Shown here: positions 8,382-16,243 of the stretch, piece after piece | Position numbering within the stretch: position 1 is the stretch's first letter | Layout of the letters: each line of letters begins with the position of its first letter | Notes under the pieces: generated by a model | Told to the model about the DNA's origin: nothing | Database searches by the model: none | The model's input: the letters and a program-made list of their open reading frames with translations, nothing else | Position numbers and translations under genes: made by a program | Source of the DNA: Actinopolyspora xinjiangensis | GTDB lineage: Bacteria > Actinomycetota > Actinomycetes > Mycobacteriales > Pseudonocardiaceae | Assembly: GCF_900104475.1 (NCBI RefSeq) | Contig: NZ_FNJR01000007.1 | Span: forward strand, 62,001 to 126,000 | Reading direction: 5' to 3' | Length of the DNA: 64,000 bases

Positions 8382-8822
8382 ATGCGGGAGGAACTCGGCG
8401 GACTGGTTACCGCGGTCGACCACGTGGGGGTCGCCGTGGCCGACCTCGACGCGGCGATCGACTTCTACCGGCGGACCTTCGGTCTGGTGCCCACGCACCG
8501 GGAGACCAACCGGGAGCAAGGGGTGCACGAGGCGATGCTGGCCGCCCCGGACTCGGCCGAACCGGAGACGCGGGTCCAGTTGCTGGCCCCCGCCGACGAG
8601 GAGTCCACGATCGCGAAGTTCCTGGACAAAAACGGCCCGGGACTGCAGCAGCTCGCCTTCCGGGTGACCGACGTCGAGGCCGCGTGCGCGCGACTGCGCG
8701 ACGGCGGCCTGCGGCTGCTGTTCGACTCCCCCAAGCGCGGGACCGCGGACAGCCGGGTGAACTTCGTCCACCCCAAGGACGCGGGTGGTGTGCTCGTGGA
8801 GCTGGTCCAGCCCGCCGAGTGA
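8382..8822 (+). CDS. mce: Methylmalonyl-CoA epimerase
   Basis: A 146-residue vicinal-oxygen-chelate enzyme that interconverts (R)- and (S)-methylmalonyl-CoA between propionyl-CoA carboxylase and the B12-dependent mutase. Two beta-alpha-beta-beta-beta modules are visible. The first begins VDHVGVAVADLDAAIDFY with the metal-binding His. Later ligands lie in GPGLQQLAFRVTDVEAA and GGVLVELVQ. The length matches the family (about 145 residues). The divergent thiolase gene and the cobalamin adenosyltransferase elsewhere in the window fit the same pathway. Expression is probably from a leaderless transcript, possibly controlled through the adjacent palindrome. Confidence 0.93.
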   Translation: MREELGGLVTAVDHVGVAVADLDAAIDFYRRTFGLVPTHRETNREQGVHEAMLAAPDSAEPETRVQLLAPADEESTIAKFLDKNGPGLQQLAFRVTDVEAACARLRDGGLRLLFDSPKRGTADSRVNFVHPKDAGGVLVELVQPAE

Positions 8823-8934
8823 TCGTGCCGCCCCACTTCTCCGGTGGCGGAGCACGTGAAACGGTGCCTCGGCATCGGCCCGCCGGGATTCAACCCTGCC
8901 CGAGGCGGGGACACCATCGTAGGCAACCGGGGAG

Positions 8935-9561
8935 TCAGGCGCCCCGCGGCCGGGGACGACCGTTCGATCCGGGATCCAGCGCACGGGCTATCAGGCCGAT
9001 CTCGCCGTCCAGCCCCGAGCTGGTTCCCGGAAGTCTGGCCGTGGAGTGACTGTGGTTCACCGCCCTGGCCAGCAGCACGGCCGCGGTGTCGACGTCCTCA
9101 CCGCGAACACGCGGCAGCACCGCTTCGATGACCCGGCGGATCTGCTCGACGATCGACTGGAAACGGCGGTGCAGCGCCCCTCTCACCACCTCGTGCGTAT
9201 CGGCCTCCCGCCAGAGCAGGTGGCTGAGCACCAGTGAGGAGTGCAGTCGCCTGTCCAGTTCGCCCACGAGCCTGCGCAGGCTCTCGGCCAGGTCGTCACG
9301 TACCACCACTTCCTCGCAGGGCACGTTCTGCTCCGGCAACCGATCGACGAGAGCGACCAGGATGTCCTCCTTGCGGCGGAAGTAGTAGTGGATCAACCCC
9401 TTGGGCACTCCGGCTCGCTCGGCGATCCGGGACGTCGGTGTCGCGTCGTAGCCGGACTCCGCGAACAACGTGACGGCCGCGTCGAGGATGCGCTTCCGGG
9501 CCCCCGTCGAACCGGTGTCGTCGTTCTCCCCCTTCGGAGGGGATGGGTTACCGGCGGTCAT
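8935..9561 (-). CDS. TetR family transcriptional regulator
   Basis: A 208-residue protein with the N-terminal TetR helix-turn-helix: ARKRILDAAVTLFAESGYDATPTSRIAERAGVPKGLIHYYF (residues about 20-62), including the YYF end of the DNA-binding unit and the following KEDIL. The C-terminal ligand domain (residues 70-200) is all-helical and divergent, as usual, so the inducer cannot be predicted. It points toward the epimerase gene (convergent), with the SPW protein gene behind it. It could regulate the epimerase, whose promoter contains a palindrome, but TetR proteins also autoregulate. Confidence 0.93.
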   Translation of the reverse strand: MTAGNPSPPKGENDDTGSTGARKRILDAAVTLFAESGYDATPTSRIAERAGVPKGLIHYYFRRKEDILVALVDRLPEQNVPCEEVVVRDDLAESLRRLVGELDRRLHSSLVLSHLLWREADTHEVVRGALHRRFQSIVEQIRRVIEAVLPRVRGEDVDTAAVLLARAVNHSHSTARLPGTSSGLDGEIGLIARALDPGSNGRPRPRGA

Positions 9562-9666
9562 CTCCGTGCTCTTTTCACCGCTGCTGGACGACCTCCGCGC
9601 CGTACTCGAACACTGGCGGGCGCAGCCGGCAGGTCCGGCCGCGCGAACTCCGGGAATCGGGTCGTC

Positions 9667-10053
9667 TCAGTGTTGTCCCGCCATCCCGGAACGGTGGACC
9701 GAGTTGGCCTCCGGCAGTGCCGCGACTCCCACGATCACCGCCAGCACGCCCACCACCCAGGAGGTCCAGGCCGCTCCGCCGAAGGCGGTGAAACCGAGCG
9801 CCCACGGCGAGATGACCAGCAGAATCCCGAGCAGCACATGTGCGTACTCGCTCGTGATCGATCCCGGCATCGCCAGCGACCACACTCCGGAGACACCGAG
9901 CAGCGCCCCGAGCACGATCATCGACGTCAGCGCCGCGGGACCGGTGAGGGTCCACAACGTGGCCAGGATCAGATAAACCCCCAACACCACGGCACCCCAG
10001 TCCTGCCAACGGGTCCAAGGTCGTGCCGTCGAGCCACCCGAGTCACGGGCCAT
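9667..10053 (-). CDS. SPW repeat membrane protein
   Basis: About 128 residues with four predicted transmembrane helices (WGAVVLGVYLILATLW, ALTSMIVLGALLGVSGVW, HVLLGILLVISPWALGF and WVVGVLAVIVGVAAL). The motif ISPWALGF is the hallmark of the SPW repeat family, integral membrane proteins of unknown function that often have two such units. The first unit here has WQDWGAVVLG in the equivalent place. ATG 10053 has GGAGGTGA five to six bases upstream, which decides it over the upstream ATG at 10062. Nothing indicates a transported substrate. Confidence 0.88.
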   Translation of the reverse strand: MARDSGGSTARPWTRWQDWGAVVLGVYLILATLWTLTGPAALTSMIVLGALLGVSGVWSLAMPGSITSEYAHVLLGILLVISPWALGFTAFGGAAWTSWVVGVLAVIVGVAALPEANSVHRSGMAGQH

Positions 10054-10208
10054 CTCGATCACCTCCGCTCACGAGACCGCTCAGCACGTATCCTCCTACT
10101 TGGTTGGCCGACCGGTCAAGGTGTGAAACAGCTCGCACCAGGGGCCGGGTTCCCGGCGTGTTTCGGGCGCGGAGCGCGCACCGGACAACATCGACGACGG
10201 TTCAGAGG

Positions 10209-10214
10209 TAGCGT
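10209..10214 (+). promoter_or_regulatory. -10 box TAGCGT of coiled-coil protein gene
   Basis: TAGCGT ends six bases before the ATG at 10221 and no Shine-Dalgarno sequence is visible. Confidence 0.5.
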
Positions 10215-10220
10215 TGTGCC

Positions 10221-11990
10221 ATGGGTCTTGCCGACGATCGTGATCTGCTACCGCTGGGATCGGGCTTCGACATCGTTCGTAAGGGTGGCTACGACAGAGC
10301 CCAGGTCGACGAGCATCTGGAACGTATCGACGCGGACCTACGTCTGCTCACCTCGGACCGCGACGCGGCCGTCTCGCAGTGCGGGGAACTGTCCAAGCAA
10401 CTGGAGTCGGCACGCTCCGAGATCGAGAGCCTACGTGGACAGGTCGAGCGGCTGGGGCAGCCGCCGACCACGATGGAAGGACTCAGCGAACGCCTGCAGC
10501 GGATGCTGCGGCTCGCCCAGGAGGAAGCCGCTGAGATCCGTTCCAAAGCGGAGAGCGACGCCGCCGAGCGGCGGGAGCGCGCCGAGCAGGAGGCCTCCGA
10601 CCTCCGCAAGCGTTACGAGCAGCTGATCTCCGATCTCGACTCGCGGCGCGAGGAGATGGAGGCGGAGCACCGTTCGGTCATGGAGACGGCCAGGGCCGAG
10701 GCGGAGCGCATCACGACCGAGGCCGAGGAGAACCGCAAGCGGGCCGACGAGGAGTCGGAAGCACGGCGTGCCCAAGTTGAGGAGGACTTCGAGATCGCGA
10801 TGGCGGCTCGCCGCAGCGAGTCGATGCGGACCCTCGCCGACCAGGAAGCCAAGAGCAAGGCCGAGGCCGAACGTCGGGTCAGCGAGGCGGCCGAGGAGGC
10901 GGACCGCCGGTTGCGGGAAGCGACCAGCGAGGCCCAGCGGCGGGTTCTGGAAGCCACCGAGGAGGCCGAGCGCCTCACCAAGGAGAGCACCGAGGCCGCC
11001 GAGAAACGCGAGCGGGAGAGCAAGGAAGCCGCGGAGAAGCGCGAACGCGAAAGCGTCGAGGCCGCCGAGAAACGCGAGCGGGAGAGCAAGGAAGCGGCCG
11101 AGAAGCGCGAACGCGAAAGTATCGAGGCCGCCGAGAAACGCGAACGCGACAGCAAGCGGGAAGCCGAACGGCTGGTCGCGGAGGCGCGGGAACAGGCCCA
11201 GCTGAAAACGCAGCGTGCCACCGAGGAGGCGACCCGGATCCTGGAGGAGGCGACCACCGAGAGCAACCGGCTGCGCAGCAGGGCACGTGCGGACGCCGAG
11301 GAGCGGATCACAGCCACCACACGGGAGTGCGAACGGCGGCTGAGCACGGTGGACGAGCAGGTCGCCACTCTGACCGAGCTACGCGACACCGTGGCCGCGA
11401 AGCTGCGCGACGCTGCCGAGCTGATGGGGCGGACCACCCCACTGCTGGAGCGGCTCACCAGCGACGACGAAGCCGAGCAGCGACTCAGGGAATCGGCCGA
11501 GACCGCCCGCGAGACGGCCCGGTTGGAAACGATCGCCGCGCTGGACGAACCGGAGGAGGAGACCGGAGCGACCGCCGCTTCCGAGCGACGTCCGACGGGT
11601 GAGGGGGCCACCGAGACCGGACCGGCCCCTGCGGAGGACAGCGGCGACCCCGCGACGGTTCGGTTCGCCCTCGCCGACATCGGCACCGGCGCCGCGGCCC
11701 CGTCCGGAGGCGACGGCAACGGCCACTCCGACACGGCGACCAACGGCTCCGGTGCGAAGGGCGAAGCCCCTGCCGAGGGCACGGTGTCGTTGGACCCGGC
11801 GACGCGGAAGATCGACCGCGCGAGCCTGCCCCAGCCGGAAGCCGGTGCCACGGAGGGCGACGAGGCCCACGATCCGCCGACGAGGCGCATCCCCGTCCCC
11901 GGCCACGAGAACGGTGCCGCACGGACCGGCGGAAACGAATCCGACTCCGAACCGGGCCGGGATTCCGACCAACCCGCCCAGCAGCACTGA
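10221..11990 (+). CDS. DivIVA/Scy-like coiled-coil cytoskeletal protein
   Basis: A 589-residue cytoplasmic protein. The N-terminus (FDIVRKGGYDRAQVDEHLERID, residues 16-37) resembles the DivIVA membrane-binding start (F.vvrrGYd..eVd.fL). Residues about 45-440 are almost continuous coiled coil, rich in Glu, Arg, Ala and Lys. Residues 258-312 consist of five tandem 11-residue units (EAAEKRERES plus K/V/I, with a D for E in the last). An 11-residue period is that of a hendecad coiled coil. The last roughly 140 residues are Gly/Pro/Asp-rich and disordered. Relatives such as Scy, FilP and Wag31 organise polar growth, so a role in tip growth or division is inference. The start follows a TANNNT box. 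Confidence 0.78.
   Translation: MGLADDRDLLPLGSGFDIVRKGGYDRAQVDEHLERIDADLRLLTSDRDAAVSQCGELSKQLESARSEIESLRGQVERLGQPPTTMEGLSERLQRMLRLAQEEAAEIRSKAESDAAERRERAEQEASDLRKRYEQLISDLDSRREEMEAEHRSVMETARAEAERITTEAEENRKRADEESEARRAQVEEDFEIAMAARRSESMRTLADQEAKSKAEAERRVSEAAEEADRRLREATSEAQRRVLEATEEAERLTKESTEAAEKRERESKEAAEKRERESVEAAEKRERESKEAAEKRERESIEAAEKRERDSKREAERLVAEAREQAQLKTQRATEEATRILEEATTESNRLRSRARADAEERITATTRECERRLSTVDEQVATLTELRDTVAAKLRDAAELMGRTTPLLERLTSDDEAEQRLRESAETARETARLETIAALDEPEEETGATAASERRPTGEGATETGPAPAEDSGDPATVRFALADIGTGAAAPSGGDGNGHSDTATNGSGAKGEAPAEGTVSLDPATRKIDRASLPQPEAGATEGDEAHDPPTRRIPVPGHENGAARTGGNESDSEPGRDSDQPAQQH
10992..11156 (+). repeat. Five in-frame 33-bp repeats (66-bp duplication) in coiled-coil gene
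   Basis: Five consecutive 33-bp units encode the 11-residue coiled-coil repeat. Units 1, 3 and 5 start with the same GAGGCCGCCGAGAAACGCGA, while 2 and 4 share a different synonymous version (GAAGC.GC.GAGAAGCGCGA). The array therefore grew by duplication of a 66-bp pair. The two complete pairs differ at only a few positions, which indicates recent expansion or gene conversion. Confidence 0.92.
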
Positions 11991-12015
11991 GCCGCCTCGG
12001 ACTCCCGCACGGAAA

Positions 12016-12078
12016 TTCGGTCCCGGCAGGGTCGCCCGGGGTCGGCCCAGCGGCACCGTCTCTCGGGGTGGGACCGAA
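12016..12078. terminator. Long-loop inverted repeat between convergent genes
   Basis: TTCGGTCCC (12016-12024) is complementary to GGGACCGAA (12070-12078). The loop is 45 bases and GC-rich. Its position between convergent stop codons suggests termination, but the long loop makes this tentative. Confidence 0.35.
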
Positions 12079-12079
12079 C

Positions 12080-12913
12080 TCAGCCCGATCCGTCCAGCCA
12101 CCCCCGCACGGCGTCGGCGAAGGCTCGAGGGGTCTCCAGCGGCGAGAGGTGCCCGGCCTCCGGGAGGGTGACCAGTTCGCCGCGTGGCAGCAGCGCCGCC
12201 GTGCCACGAGCGGACTCCGGCGGCGAGAGGGCGTCCTCGTCCCCCACCACCACCAGAGCCGGTCCCTCGTAGGCGCGCAGCGTCCCGGAGCTGTCCGGGC
12301 GGGCCGCCATGGCGCGCTGCGCCCAGGCGACTCCGGCCGAGGGTTGTTGTTCGACGAGCGTCCGCGCCCGCTCGACCACGTTCTCCCGCCGGTGGCGCGT
12401 GGTCCTGCCGAGGAGTCCGGGGAGGGTGTCACCGGCCAACCAACCCGCCGTCCCCTCGCGCTCGGCGCGATCGGCGACCCGCAGCCGGTTGTCCCGCTGC
12501 TCGGCGGAGTCGGCCTCGGCCTTGGTGTCGGCGAGTATCAGACCCTCGATCCGCTCCGGCGCCCTGCGCGCCAGGGCCATGGCCACGTAGCCGCCCATGG
12601 AGCAGCCCGCCACGTACGCGCTCGGCAACCGGAGTTCGTCGAGCAGCGCCAGCACGTCCTCGGCCGCCGCGTCCGGGCTCGGTTCCCGCTCGGCCGGCCA
12701 CGGCGACCCCTCGGAGGGGGATTCGGACACGGCGGACTCGTGCGGCGGGCTCTGCCCCATCCCTCGCTGGTCGGGGGCGAGGACTCTGAAGCGGTCCTCG
12801 AGTTCCGTCCGGACGCCTTCCCACATCCGCGCGTCCACCGGGAACGCGTGCAGCAGCACCAGCGGCGTCCCGGTTCCCGACTCGACGTAGTGCACACCTC
12901 CATGATGCCGCAA
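12080..12913 (-). CDS. Alpha/beta hydrolase
   Basis: A protein of up to 277 residues with the alpha/beta-hydrolase fold: oxyanion segment LVLLHAFPVDARMW, nucleophile elbow GCSMGG (Ser), acid in VVVGDEDALSPPE and catalytic His in LPEAGHLSPLE. This makes it a likely esterase or C-C hydrolase of the 3-oxoadipate enol-lactonase-like group. The substrate is not predictable. The first possible start is TTG at 12913. GTG at 12895 is also possible but has GGAGGT directly abutting it, so the start is uncertain by six residues. A 27-base interrupted palindrome sits immediately upstream in the divergent region shared with the GNAT gene. Confidence 0.85.
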   Translation of the reverse strand: MRHHGGVHYVESGTGTPLVLLHAFPVDARMWEGVRTELEDRFRVLAPDQRGMGQSPPHESAVSESPSEGSPWPAEREPSPDAAAEDVLALLDELRLPSAYVAGCSMGGYVAMALARRAPERIEGLILADTKAEADSAEQRDNRLRVADRAEREGTAGWLAGDTLPGLLGRTTRHRRENVVERARTLVEQQPSAGVAWAQRAMAARPDSSGTLRAYEGPALVVVGDEDALSPPESARGTAALLPRGELVTLPEAGHLSPLETPRAFADAVRGWLDGSG

Positions 12914-12915
12914 CA

Positions 12916-12942
12916 GATCACTTCACGCGCGGTGCGGTGATC
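12916..12942. promoter_or_regulatory. Interrupted palindrome upstream of hydrolase gene
   Basis: GATCAC-N2-CAC-N5-GTG-N2-GTGATC is a two-step inverted repeat lying directly before the hydrolase start, in a divergent intergenic region. It looks like an operator for a dimeric regulator. No regulator gene is adjacent. Confidence 0.4.
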
Positions 12943-13012
12943 TTTCCCGACCGCGCACCCGCACCCCGGATGAGCGTCGGAAATCCGCTGGACGGCCCGC
13001 ACCAAGCGGCAA

Positions 13013-13018
13013 TAGGCT
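13013..13018 (+). promoter_or_regulatory. -10-like TAGGCT upstream of GNAT gene
   Basis: TAGGCT is the same hexamer used by the epimerase and adenosyltransferase genes. Here it would give a leader of about 80 bases before the ATG at 13106. Weaker support than for the close-spaced cases. Confidence 0.3.
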
Positions 13019-13105
13019 GCGCACCAGGAAGGCCGGGCGGTTCGTCCCTCGCACGGAGGTTTCGGACACTCGGCAGGACCCCCGTGGAGGAACGACGCGG
13101 ACCGC

Positions 13106-13627
13106 ATGGCGAACGAACGCACCACGGAACGACTCAGGCTGCGGCCCCCTCTCCTCTCCGACGAGGCCGCCGTGCTGGCACTGCACACCGACCCCAGAAC
13201 CAACAGGCACCGCCCCGCCGGAGTTCCCACGCCGGAACGGGTGCGTTCCGACCTCACCGACTGGATACGGGACTGGAGCGACGCGGGAATCGGCTACTGG
13301 GTGGTGGAGTCGCTGACCGGCGGCGAACCGCTCGGGGTCGGTGGACTGCGGCGGACAGCTCTCGAGGACGAGCCGGTGCTCAATCTCTACTACCGGTTCC
13401 GCCCCGAGGCGTGGAACATGGGGTACGCCGCTGAAACGGCAACGGCCGCTCTGGAGTGGGCCGAGGAACACCGTCCGGGCCTGCCGGTCGTGATCCGGAC
13501 CAGGCCGAGCAACGGGGCGGCGCTGCGCGTCGCCGGGAAGCTGGGATTCGAGTTCGCCGCCTCACGCGTCACCGAGGGCGCCGAGGAGTGGGTCTACCGC
13601 TGGTCCGGTCCGAGAACTTCCCGCTGA
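13106..13627 (+). CDS. GNAT family N-acetyltransferase (RimJ/RimL-like)
   Basis: A 173-residue acetyltransferase of the RimJ/RimL-like GNAT group. It begins ERLRLRPPLLSDEAAVLALH, a typical first strand and helix. The acetyl-CoA-binding region is around YYRFRPEAWNMGYAAETATAALEWA (about residues 94-118), in place of the usual Q/RxxGxG/A. It ends with the RTRPSNGAALRVAGKLGFEF strand-helix motif in which Asn contacts the substrate amide. Such enzymes acetylate N-termini of ribosomal proteins or small amines. The substrate is unknown. It is divergent from the alpha/beta hydrolase. Confidence 0.9.
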   Translation: MANERTTERLRLRPPLLSDEAAVLALHTDPRTNRHRPAGVPTPERVRSDLTDWIRDWSDAGIGYWVVESLTGGEPLGVGGLRRTALEDEPVLNLYYRFRPEAWNMGYAAETATAALEWAEEHRPGLPVVIRTRPSNGAALRVAGKLGFEFAASRVTEGAEEWVYRWSGPRTSR

Positions 13628-13742
13628 GGGCTCGCGCTCCCGCGAGGGCACACCGGAGACGTGGCGGTCCCCGCACGATACCGGTGGCCCCGCGAGAGCC
13701 CTGGGTTTCCATGACGCGGCCCCCGCCGAAACGGAGGGACGG

Positions 13743-14492
13743 TCAGGAGTCCACGATCGTCACCTGGTGGGTGTCGGTCTCCCCGTCCCAGTAGCGGGGC
13801 AGCGGTGTGGGGACATCCGGGGCGACCGCGCGAACGATCGCGTCGAGCGCCTGCTCCGCCTTGCCGACCCACAGGTGCTTGGTCTCGGGGAACCCGATCA
13901 CCTCGGCCTGGGTCAACGGTGCGAACCGGCGGCGCGCCTCGTCGGGACGCAGGTAGTCGTCGAACTCCGGGACGAGCGCGTGCACCGGTTTGCCGGACTC
14001 GGCCCAGGCACGCAGGTGACGTTCCTCGCTCCAGCGCAGCGGCGGTGAGATGAGCACCGCGCCGGTCACGGACGGGTCCAGACCGTGCACCAGCGTCAGA
14101 TCGGTGCCGAAGGACCATCCGAGCAACCAGACGTCGGGCAGGTCGTTGAACTCGGCGTACTCCAGCGCCGCGGCCACGTCGAAGCGTTCCGAGTCACCGT
14201 TGTCGAAGGCCCCCTCGCTGCGCCCCGCCTCGCTCGCGGTGCCGCGCGTGTTGAACCGCAGCACTGCCAGGTCGGCCAGCGCGGGCAACCGCCAGGCGGC
14301 CTTGCGCAGCAAGTGCGAGTCCATCATCCCGCCGTGGGTGGGCAACGGATGCAGGCACACCAGCGTGGCGCGGGGCGAACGGTCCTTCGGGAGGGCGAGC
14401 TCGCCCACCAGCTCCAGCCCGTCCGCGGTGTGCAGCGTGATCGGCTCACGGTGTCCCGGGAGCACGGTGTTGGCGCGGATTTCGGTGCTCAT
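13743..14492 (-). CDS. Alpha/beta hydrolase (serine aminopeptidase/BAAT-like)
   Basis: About 249 residues. The fold is indicated by TADGLELVGELALP (N-terminal strands), LVCLHPLPTHGGMMDSHLLRK (oxyanion region), nucleophile elbow GWSFGTD (Ser), and FDDYLRPDE and ETKHLWVGK around the expected acid and His. Closest in pattern to the small hydrolases related to dienelactone hydrolase that cluster in actinobacteria. I take ATG 14492. The frame also allows GTG 14525, and neither has a strong ribosome binding site. Cytoplasmic. The substrate is unknown. Confidence 0.85.
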   Translation of the reverse strand: MSTEIRANTVLPGHREPITLHTADGLELVGELALPKDRSPRATLVCLHPLPTHGGMMDSHLLRKAAWRLPALADLAVLRFNTRGTASEAGRSEGAFDNGDSERFDVAAALEYAEFNDLPDVWLLGWSFGTDLTLVHGLDPSVTGAVLISPPLRWSEERHLRAWAESGKPVHALVPEFDDYLRPDEARRRFAPLTQAEVIGFPETKHLWVGKAEQALDAIVRAVAPDVPTPLPRYWDGETDTHQVTIVDS

Positions 14493-14671
14493 CGTCGTGA
14501 TACTGCCACGAAAGGGTGAGTCCACGCCCTCGGCCCCGCCCAGGGGGTTCCCGGATCACTCATCGAGGTCGCGGGACGGTCACCTGCCCTCCCCGACGGC
14601 ACTCGCCTGATCCCGGTCCGGGAGCGACGCCGGACGGCACGAACGCGGTCGGGCGCGGCGAGGTCGCCTTC

Positions 14672-14980
14672 TCAGCGGAGGCCGAACCCCTTGCCGCTGC
14701 GCTTGCGTCCGTTCCAGCAGCCGGTGTGCCAGTGGCGCCGATCCCGCACGGTGCCGTACTCGTCGGCGGGCCAGGCGACGACGTGGCTGACGCCCGCGCG
14801 TATCTCGTGGTCACAGCCCGGACAGCGGTACTCCTTCTGCGCCTGGGAAGCGGGCACGGTCCGCACCAACCAGTCGCCGTCCGGCGCCGTCTCGGTACGC
14901 GCGAAACCGAAACCGGAGCCGAGCGGACGTGGTGCGGCATCCGATCGACGAGGCCCCCTGGGGCGGTTGCGGCGAGGCAC
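14672..14980 (-). CDS. Conserved actinobacterial small zinc-ribbon-like protein
   Basis: A 102-residue basic protein with a central metal-binding pattern: YRCPGCDHEI, then HVVAWP and RRHWHTGCW, giving Cys-X2-Cys followed by His and His-X2-Cys candidates for one zinc. The N-terminus is MPRRNRPRGPRR, which could contact nucleic acid. Homologues in actinobacteria are often labelled ATP/GTP-binding protein without evidence. I see no P-loop here. The GTG start at 14980 is fixed by TAACGT six bases upstream (leaderless). Function unknown. Confidence 0.82.
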   Translation of the reverse strand: MPRRNRPRGPRRSDAAPRPLGSGFGFARTETAPDGDWLVRTVPASQAQKEYRCPGCDHEIRAGVSHVVAWPADEYGTVRDRRHWHTGCWNGRKRSGKGFGLR

Positions 14981-14986
14981 GTCCCA

Positions 14987-14992
14987 ACGTTA
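14987..14992 (-). promoter_or_regulatory. -10 box TAACGT of zinc-ribbon-like gene
   Basis: TAACGT on the minus strand, six bases before the GTG at 14980, without a Shine-Dalgarno sequence. Confidence 0.5.
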
Positions 14993-15200
14993 ACCGGCGG
15001 ATTCGTGCCCGGAAAGCACCTCCCCTGCTCGCTCCCACCAACGGGGCCTCTCCGCACACTGTCCCGCTACCGGTGCCCAGCCCGGGTGGGCTCGCCGCGC
15101 CACCCGTACTCGGACGGCCCACCGGTGCCGCTGGCGCGAGGCGCCGGCTCACGTGCCGGCCGACCGGCCATCGGGGCGAGCAGTGTGGTGAATCCCGTGG

Positions 15201-16178
15201 TCACCTTCTCGGGAGTTCGGGCCAGGCCCGCTCGGCGAGCCCGCGTGCGAACTCACAGGCCCGCACCCCGTCGGCGTCCGGCAGGAAGACCACGAGCATC
15301 GCGACCTCGACCTCGCCGCCGTCGGAACCCCCGAACGGGATGTGAGCGGTTTCAGCGGAGCACAGCCCCACCTTCGGATCGTCACCGACGATGTCGACCA
15401 CGGTGCGCCTACCGGCGATGCGCTCCACGACGGACGTGGCGTCCCGCCTGCTCGGCGGTTCGCCGGCGGTGAGCACGACCTCGACGCTCGGCACCCGGAT
15501 GGTCTCACCGCCCCAGGTGCAGCGGTGCCCGGCGGGAGCGGCCCGTCGCCGAGCTCGCTCCAACCCGTCGATGCGGCGCACCACCCCGTCGGACAGCAGG
15601 GCGCACGGGTCCACCGTGGTCAACGAGTCCGGTGGGAAACGGCGGTGTTCGATCTCACCGGCGAGCACGCTCTCCGCGCTGCCCCGGGCTCCTCTCTCCG
15701 CCACGGCGCACAGTCCCACTTCCGGATCACCGGAGAGCAGATCGACGTCGACGTTCATGGCGAGCCCGTCGGAGAACAGCATCCGCCAGGTGCAGTGGTC
15801 CGGCACCGGTGGTTGCCGGACCAGCCTGATCCCGCCGACGTGGTGCACCGGATTGCTCGCGGTCAGCTTCGCGGCGTCCACGTCGTGCAGCCTCCCCACG
15901 GCCAGCTGCAGCAGCCCGCCCGACTCGGGCCTGACGTGGAACAGGCAGTAATCCAACGAGACCGTGGCGGCGCGCGCCACCTCACCGAACCGGTCGAGGC
16001 GCCGTGGGTCGAGCAACTCGCAGGGATCGAGCGTGGCCAGTTCCCCCAGCACATCGCTGGGGACACCACGCTCACCCCGGTGCCGCGAGGTGTCCGCCCC
16101 GGGAAGCACCGCGCAGCCCGCGAGCAGCACGAGCAGGAGCGGCAGGACGGACCACGGCGAACGGTGACGCGCGGGCAC
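15201..16178 (-). CDS. DUF3558-like lipoprotein, two repeated domains
   Basis: A 325-residue predicted lipoprotein. The N-terminus is basic (VPARHRSPW), followed by the hydrophobic stretch VLPLLLVLLAGC, whose LAGC is a lipobox (Cys would be lipidated). Two related domains follow. Each opens with a (L/V)DPC(E/A)LL motif (about residues 50 and 193) and has a later HCTW or RCTW segment and a VGLCA/VGLCS cysteine segment, a pattern typical of the actinobacterial DUF3558 family. GTG 16178 is favoured by GAGGTGGGGG just upstream over the 348-residue frame. It lies 65 bases after dhaM and could be read from that operon. Surface-exposed. The role is unknown. Confidence 0.82.
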   Translation of the reverse strand: MPARHRSPWSVLPLLLVLLAGCAVLPGADTSRHRGERGVPSDVLGELATLDPCELLDPRRLDRFGEVARAATVSLDYCLFHVRPESGGLLQLAVGRLHDVDAAKLTASNPVHHVGGIRLVRQPPVPDHCTWRMLFSDGLAMNVDVDLLSGDPEVGLCAVAERGARGSAESVLAGEIEHRRFPPDSLTTVDPCALLSDGVVRRIDGLERARRRAAPAGHRCTWGGETIRVPSVEVVLTAGEPPSRRDATSVVERIAGRRTVVDIVGDDPKVGLCSAETAHIPFGGSDGGEVEVAMLVVFLPDADGVRACEFARGLAERAWPELPRR

Positions 16179-16243
16179 GCCCCCACCTCGGAGTATCGGA
16201 CGGAACGGTTCGCGGGTGGAGCCGGACCGAGGTGTCGTGGAAC

